DNA of 10,105 nt from positions 1 through 10,105 of the forward strand of contig QHUE01000105.1 in assembly GCA_003221825.1 (NCBI GenBank), in the 5' to 3' direction. Within the stretch, counting starts at the first letter, position 1. Each line of letters starts with the position of its first letter. Shown here one piece after another: positions 8,148-10,105 of this stretch. The DNA comes from Gemmatimonadota bacterium. Lineage in GTDB: Bacteria > Gemmatimonadota > Gemmatimonadetes > Gemmatimonadales > GWC2-71-9. The notes under the pieces are model-generated. The model worked only from the letters and a program-made list of their open reading frames with translations, was not told the origin of the DNA and did no database searches. The translations under genes and the position numbers were made by a program.

Positions 8148-9191
8148 TCAGTGGCTGATCGCGAAGAACCAGGCTCCGATCACCGGTCCCCGTTGCGGCC
8201 GTGCACCCGGCTGCGGCGGCGGCGTGCCCGGGGGAAGCGGACCGTATTCCGGCTGGAAGAGATACGCCACGTGCTTCTGTGTGTCCACAGAGATGGTTTT
8301 GGCCCCGCGCATCGTCGGGACGGTCGCGACGACGCTGTACTTATCGGGCGAATCCTGGTGCACCACGGTGACATTGCTGTCGCGCCCGGCCGGAATGTAG
8401 ATCAGCTTCTGCGACGGATCCCATCCCAGCGCGTCGACTCCGTCACCATTGGCGATGGTGGCTACGACCTTGCCCGTGTGCGCGTCCAGAACGACTGACG
8501 TCTTGCCACACCCGGAAAAGATCCGGTCGGTGGCGCGATCGTAGGCGATCCCGGTCGGGCCCTCGCACGGCGCGAGCGGCCACGACGCGACCGCCGTCAT
8601 CGTCCGCTCGTTGATCACCTGGATGGTGCTCGTGCCCTCGTTGTTGACGAAGATCTTTCCCTTGCCGTCGCTCGCAGCTCCCTCGGGCGAATTGTCCTCG
8701 AGTTGCGCTGTGGCGACGATGTTGCCGGCCTTGGGGTCGATCACGACGACCGTGCCGATGGGACGGCTGTGATTCGTGAGAATGATGCGGTCGGAGAAGT
8801 CGTCGTACATGATGCCATCGAGGCCGCCCGTCGGAATCGGGATCTTCTTGATCACCGCGAGGCTCGTGAGATCGAACATCGTCACGGTCGAGTCGCCGGC
8901 GCTGGTCACGAACCCGTGGCCTGATTTCGGCGCCAGCGCGATGCCGTGATTGCGCGGCGTGTCGGGGATGTCGCCGATCACTTTGCCCGTGGCGCCGTCG
9001 ATCACCATCACGTGTGTGCTGCGCGAGACGAAGACCCGCCCGGTGCCGGGCTCAGCGGTCAGGTAGTCCGTGCCGCCATCGCCGCCGATGCTGTACTTCG
9101 CGACTGTGAACGTTTGCGCCGGGCTTGCGCCGGGCCACGCCAGGGCGGCGCCGACGAGCGATGCAAAGACCTGGATTGCCGGTTTGTTCAT
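8148..9191 (-). CDS. Secreted YncE/YVTN-type beta-propeller protein
   Basis: A 347-residue exported protein built of repeated propeller blades. The signal peptide ends about ASPAQ (residue 26). Blade signatures recur: VMVIDGATGKVIGDI (61-75), VTMFDLTSLAVIKKI (103-117), VVVIDPKAGNIVA (148-160), IQVINERTMTAVAS (190-203), SVVLDAHTGKVVATI (232-246) and VTVVHQD (274-280). Sequences between blades such as HGIAL, DGIMYD and TGIAYD are the usual strand turns of YncE-like proteins. Cys209 and Cys228 could form a disulfide. The C-terminal tail from about 312 is Pro/Gly-rich (PPGTPPPQPG). The family is a binding or scaffold platform; no catalytic site is evident and the partner is unknown. GAGGA at 9196-9200 is a good ribosome site 4 bases before the ATG. 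It leads the probable two-gene transcript with the S10 peptidase. Confidence 0.88.
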   Translation of the reverse strand: MNKPAIQVFASLVGAALAWPGASPAQTFTVAKYSIGGDGGTDYLTAEPGTGRVFVSRSTHVMVIDGATGKVIGDIPDTPRNHGIALAPKSGHGFVTSAGDSTVTMFDLTSLAVIKKIPIPTGGLDGIMYDDFSDRIILTNHSRPIGTVVVIDPKAGNIVATAQLEDNSPEGAASDGKGKIFVNNEGTSTIQVINERTMTAVASWPLAPCEGPTGIAYDRATDRIFSGCGKTSVVLDAHTGKVVATIANGDGVDALGWDPSQKLIYIPAGRDSNVTVVHQDSPDKYSVVATVPTMRGAKTISVDTQKHVAYLFQPEYGPLPPGTPPPQPGARPQRGPVIGAWFFAISH

Positions 9192-9220
9192 ACGATCCTC
9201 GGTGGGGGCGGAGGGTGCAT
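9188..9220 (-). CDS. Possible proline-rich leader ORF (MHPPPPPRIV)
   Basis: Ten codons on the minus strand, beginning ATG at 9220-9218 and ending in a TGA that overlaps the ATG of the YncE-like gene (ATGA). Five consecutive codons are proline and use all four synonyms (CCT CCG CCC CCA CCG). A perfect AGGAGG lies at 9222-9227, but only one base separates it from the ATG, which is too close for normal initiation. If the TAGAAT at 9229-9234 is the -10 box, the transcript would start near 9220-9222 and the ORF would be nearly leaderless. Translation is therefore uncertain. The run of prolines would be an EF-P-dependent stall site if it is translated. Confidence 0.25.
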   Translation of the reverse strand: MHPPPPPRIV

Positions 9221-9228
9221 GCCTCCTA

Positions 9229-9234
9229 ATTCTA
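9229..9234 (-). promoter_or_regulatory. Candidate -10 box for the YncE-S10 transcript
   Basis: TAGAAT on the minus strand, about 40 bases upstream of the YncE-like ATG and identical to the -10-like hexamer of the divergent PepSY gene. No convincing -35 hexamer lies 16-18 bases upstream, so it may need an activator or an alternative sigma factor. Confidence 0.35.
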
Positions 9235-9259
9235 CGCGCACGCGCGACGCCGCGTTTGT

Positions 9260-9270
9260 TTCACGGTGAA
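9260..9270. promoter_or_regulatory. Palindrome TTCAC-G-GTGAA in the divergent promoter region
   Basis: Perfect five-base arms around one central base, near the middle of the 148-base divergent region and upstream of both -10-like boxes. It could be an operator for a dimeric regulator. Arms this short occur by chance in a sequence of this size, so this is a candidate only. Confidence 0.3.
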
Positions 9271-9274
9271 TGCC

Positions 9275-9291
9275 TGTAAGCCGGTTGTAAG
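9275..9291 (+). promoter_or_regulatory. Direct repeat TGTAAG-N5-TGTAAG (response-regulator-type box)
   Basis: Two identical hexamers at 9275-9280 and 9286-9291 with an 11-base period, one helical turn. The second ends 11 bases before the TAGAAT at 9303-9308, where a -35 would sit. OmpR/PhoB-family regulators bind tandem half-sites at this period and commonly occupy the -35 region of promoters lacking a good -35, as here. The cognate regulator is not in the window. Confidence 0.45.
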
Positions 9292-9302
9292 GCACGGTGG
9301 GA

Positions 9303-9308
9303 TAGAAT
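9303..9308 (+). promoter_or_regulatory. Candidate -10 box for the PepSY-like gene
   Basis: TAGAAT, with transcription expected to start near 9315, leaving a leader of about 25 bases carrying GAGGAGAG (9328-9335) ahead of the ATG at 9340. The nearest -35-like TTGTAA (9285-9290) is only 12 bases upstream, too close for sigma-70, which fits activator dependence through the direct repeat. Confidence 0.45.
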
Positions 9309-9339
9309 CTGGTCCTACCATACCAACGAGGAGAGTCTC

Positions 9340-9807
9340 ATGGGATTCGGGAAATGGACGGTCCCCCTACTGGTTTTGACGTGCGCGATCGCGTCGCCGG
9401 CAGCGACACAAGAGAGACGGTTGAAACGTGCCGACCTGCCGGCGGCCGTGGAGAGGACGGTCGACCAGGAGAGCCGGGGCGCGACGGTTCGTGGCTACTC
9501 CAGCGAGAAGAACGGCGCTCTGCTCGAGTATGAGGTCGCGATGACACTGCACGGCCACAACCGGGACGTCACAATCGCGGCCGACGGCTCCGTGCTGGAG
9601 ATCGAGGAGGAGGTCGCGCTCGACTCGCTGCCAGAACCGGTACGGACCGGTTTGCGGCAGCTGGCCGGGTCTGGCAAGATCACTAAGGTCGAGTCGCTGA
9701 CCAAGCGCGGCGCCATCGTGGCATTCGAAGCGCAGGTGCGTACCGGCACCAAGCGTTCCGAGATTCAGGTCGGGCCCGACGGCAAGCCGCTCACTCACCG
9801 GGAGTGA
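9340..9807 (+). CDS. Secreted PepSY-like domain protein
   Basis: A 155-residue protein with a signal peptide (cleavage likely around residues 20-23, SPAAT). The mature part appears to be two copies of a PepSY-like fold: copy 1 about residues 27-91, an LPAAVERTV helix followed by strands and ending TIAADGSVLEIEEEV; copy 2 about 92-155, a LPEPVRTGL helix, strands, and ending IQVGPDGKPL. The paired D-G-x-V/P-L turns mark the repeat. PepSY domains are small periplasmic modules, often thought to inhibit peptidases or bind envelope ligands; no specific target is shown here. An S10 peptidase lies in the divergent transcript, so a functional link is conceivable but unproven. A strong ribosome site (GAGGAGAG) precedes the ATG. 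The promoter region carries a tandem repeat suggesting two-component control. Confidence 0.8.
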   Translation: MGFGKWTVPLLVLTCAIASPAATQERRLKRADLPAAVERTVDQESRGATVRGYSSEKNGALLEYEVAMTLHGHNRDVTIAADGSVLEIEEEVALDSLPEPVRTGLRQLAGSGKITKVESLTKRGAIVAFEAQVRTGTKRSEIQVGPDGKPLTHRE

Positions 9808-9813
9808 AGGAGC

Positions 9814-9884
9814 ATGAAACATCTATTCCTGGCTCTGTCCCTCCTGCGCCCGGGCATTACCTGGAGATTTCGCTGACCCCGTAG
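9814..9884 (+). pseudogene. Collapsed remnant of a small exported-protein gene
   Basis: Six bases after the PepSY stop, an AGGAG (9808-9812) precedes ATG at 9814. The frame reads MKHLFLALSLL, a convincing signal-peptide start, then quickly ends at TGA 9874-9876 after only 20 codons. In the frame one base back, 9846-9884 reads APGHYLEISLTP and then TAG, which looks like a typical C-terminal beta-strand. A single frameshift would still give a peptide of only about 23 residues, so an internal, out-of-frame deletion in a once longer gene is the simplest reading. The parent family is not recognisable. The alternative is a genuine 20-residue peptide, or chance. Confidence 0.35.
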
Positions 9885-9888
9885 GTCA
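9874..9888. repeat. Small inverted repeat spanning two convergent stops
   Basis: TGACC at 9874-9878 and GGTCA at 9884-9888 form five pairs around a five-base loop. The arms contain the TGA of the 20-codon ORF and the stop of the minus-strand gene. The stem is short and lacks a U-tract, so terminator function is doubtful. Confidence 0.3.
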
Positions 9889-10105
9889 CCGCCGCTGTGC
9901 TTTCAGGCGCGTCCACCGTGCCAGCACCTGATTCACCTGCGCCCTCGCCCGCGCGCACGCGGCGACCTGCGCGGCGGTGGGCGCTACGTCGGCATCCTGC
10001 ATCGCCATCGCCGCAGCGAGCGCGGCGTTGCTTGCACGCTCGAGCGTCGGCGGCGACGTGGGCCCTAGAGTACGCGCGAACCCCCGCGGCTGCGGCCGTG
10101 GCGCC
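9886..10105 (-). CDS. C-terminal end of a minus-strand protein, possibly VPS10/BNR-repeat type
   Basis: Reading the minus strand from the right edge, 72 codons are open down to the stop TGA at 9888-9886; the start is outside the window. The tail begins with a Pro/Arg-rich stretch (PRPQPRGFARTLGPTSPPT) and continues as a helix-forming Ala-rich segment with DADVAPTAAQVAACARAR and ends QVNQVLARWTRLKAQRR. The PTAAQ...VN..L.RW..LK pattern resembles, from memory, the helical C-terminus of large secreted VPS10/sortilin-like or BNR-repeat 'glycosyl hydrolase' proteins in this type of bacterium. That family guess is weak; that this is real coding sequence is much better supported, by amino-acid composition and by helical patterning. 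Confidence 0.65.
   Translation of the reverse strand, partial: APRPQPRGFARTLGPTSPPTLERASNAALAAAMAMQDADVAPTAAQVAACARARAQVNQVLARWTRLKAQRR

Noticed and set aside
7459..8400. Plus-strand ORF of 313 codons spanning the S10/YncE junction
   Set aside because: It overlaps two well-supported minus-strand genes and their promoter-proximal sequence, with low-complexity translation.

Overview
The window comes from a GC-rich bacterial chromosome with an outer membrane. It holds a giant protein ending in a predicted beta-barrel, and several Sec signal peptides with AxA or AQ-type cleavage sites. The mix of families (DUF11/SdrD-like surface protein with a barrel, S10 peptidase, YncE-like propeller, PepSY-like protein, possible VPS10/BNR-type tail) fits Gemmatimonadota or a similar soil phylum. 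That assignment is family-level inference only. I see no mobile element, tRNA, rRNA, CRISPR array or phage gene.

Layout. (1) Positions 2-4696 (+): the 3' part of a very large surface protein. It has DUF11 repeats, an SdrD-B-like domain, Ig-like domains and a C-terminal outer-membrane barrel of about 815 residues; the gene starts before the window. (2) A 62-base spacer that can fold into a nested hairpin with a cUUCGg tip, right in front of a Y-family DNA polymerase (dinB-like, 4759-5952 +). (3) A secreted YceI-family protein (5949-6569 +), joined to dinB by an ATGA overlap. (4) Convergent to it, with one base between the stops, an S10 serine carboxypeptidase-like protein (6571-8127 -). Upstream of that, probably in the same transcript, is a secreted YncE/YVTN-type beta-propeller (8148-9191 -). 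(5) A 148-base divergent intergenic region (9192-9339) with two TAGAAT -10-like boxes, a TGTAAG-N5-TGTAAG direct repeat, a TTCAC-G-GTGAA palindrome and a possible proline-rich leader ORF. (6) A secreted PepSY-like protein (9340-9807 +). (7) A gene remnant (9814-9884 +) keeping a signal-peptide start and, in another frame, what looks like a beta-strand C-terminus. (8) The C-terminal 72 codons of a minus-strand gene running off the right edge (9886-10105), with no start codon call possible here.

Except for the polymerase, every gene whose N-terminus is visible encodes an exported protein, and the surface gene is an envelope protein too. The points most worth checking are the surface protein's barrel and plug-like motif, the hairpin over the dinB start, the response-regulator-like promoter of the PepSY gene, the proline-rich leader ORF and the collapsed gene at 9814-9884. 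I see no clearly new multi-gene system.
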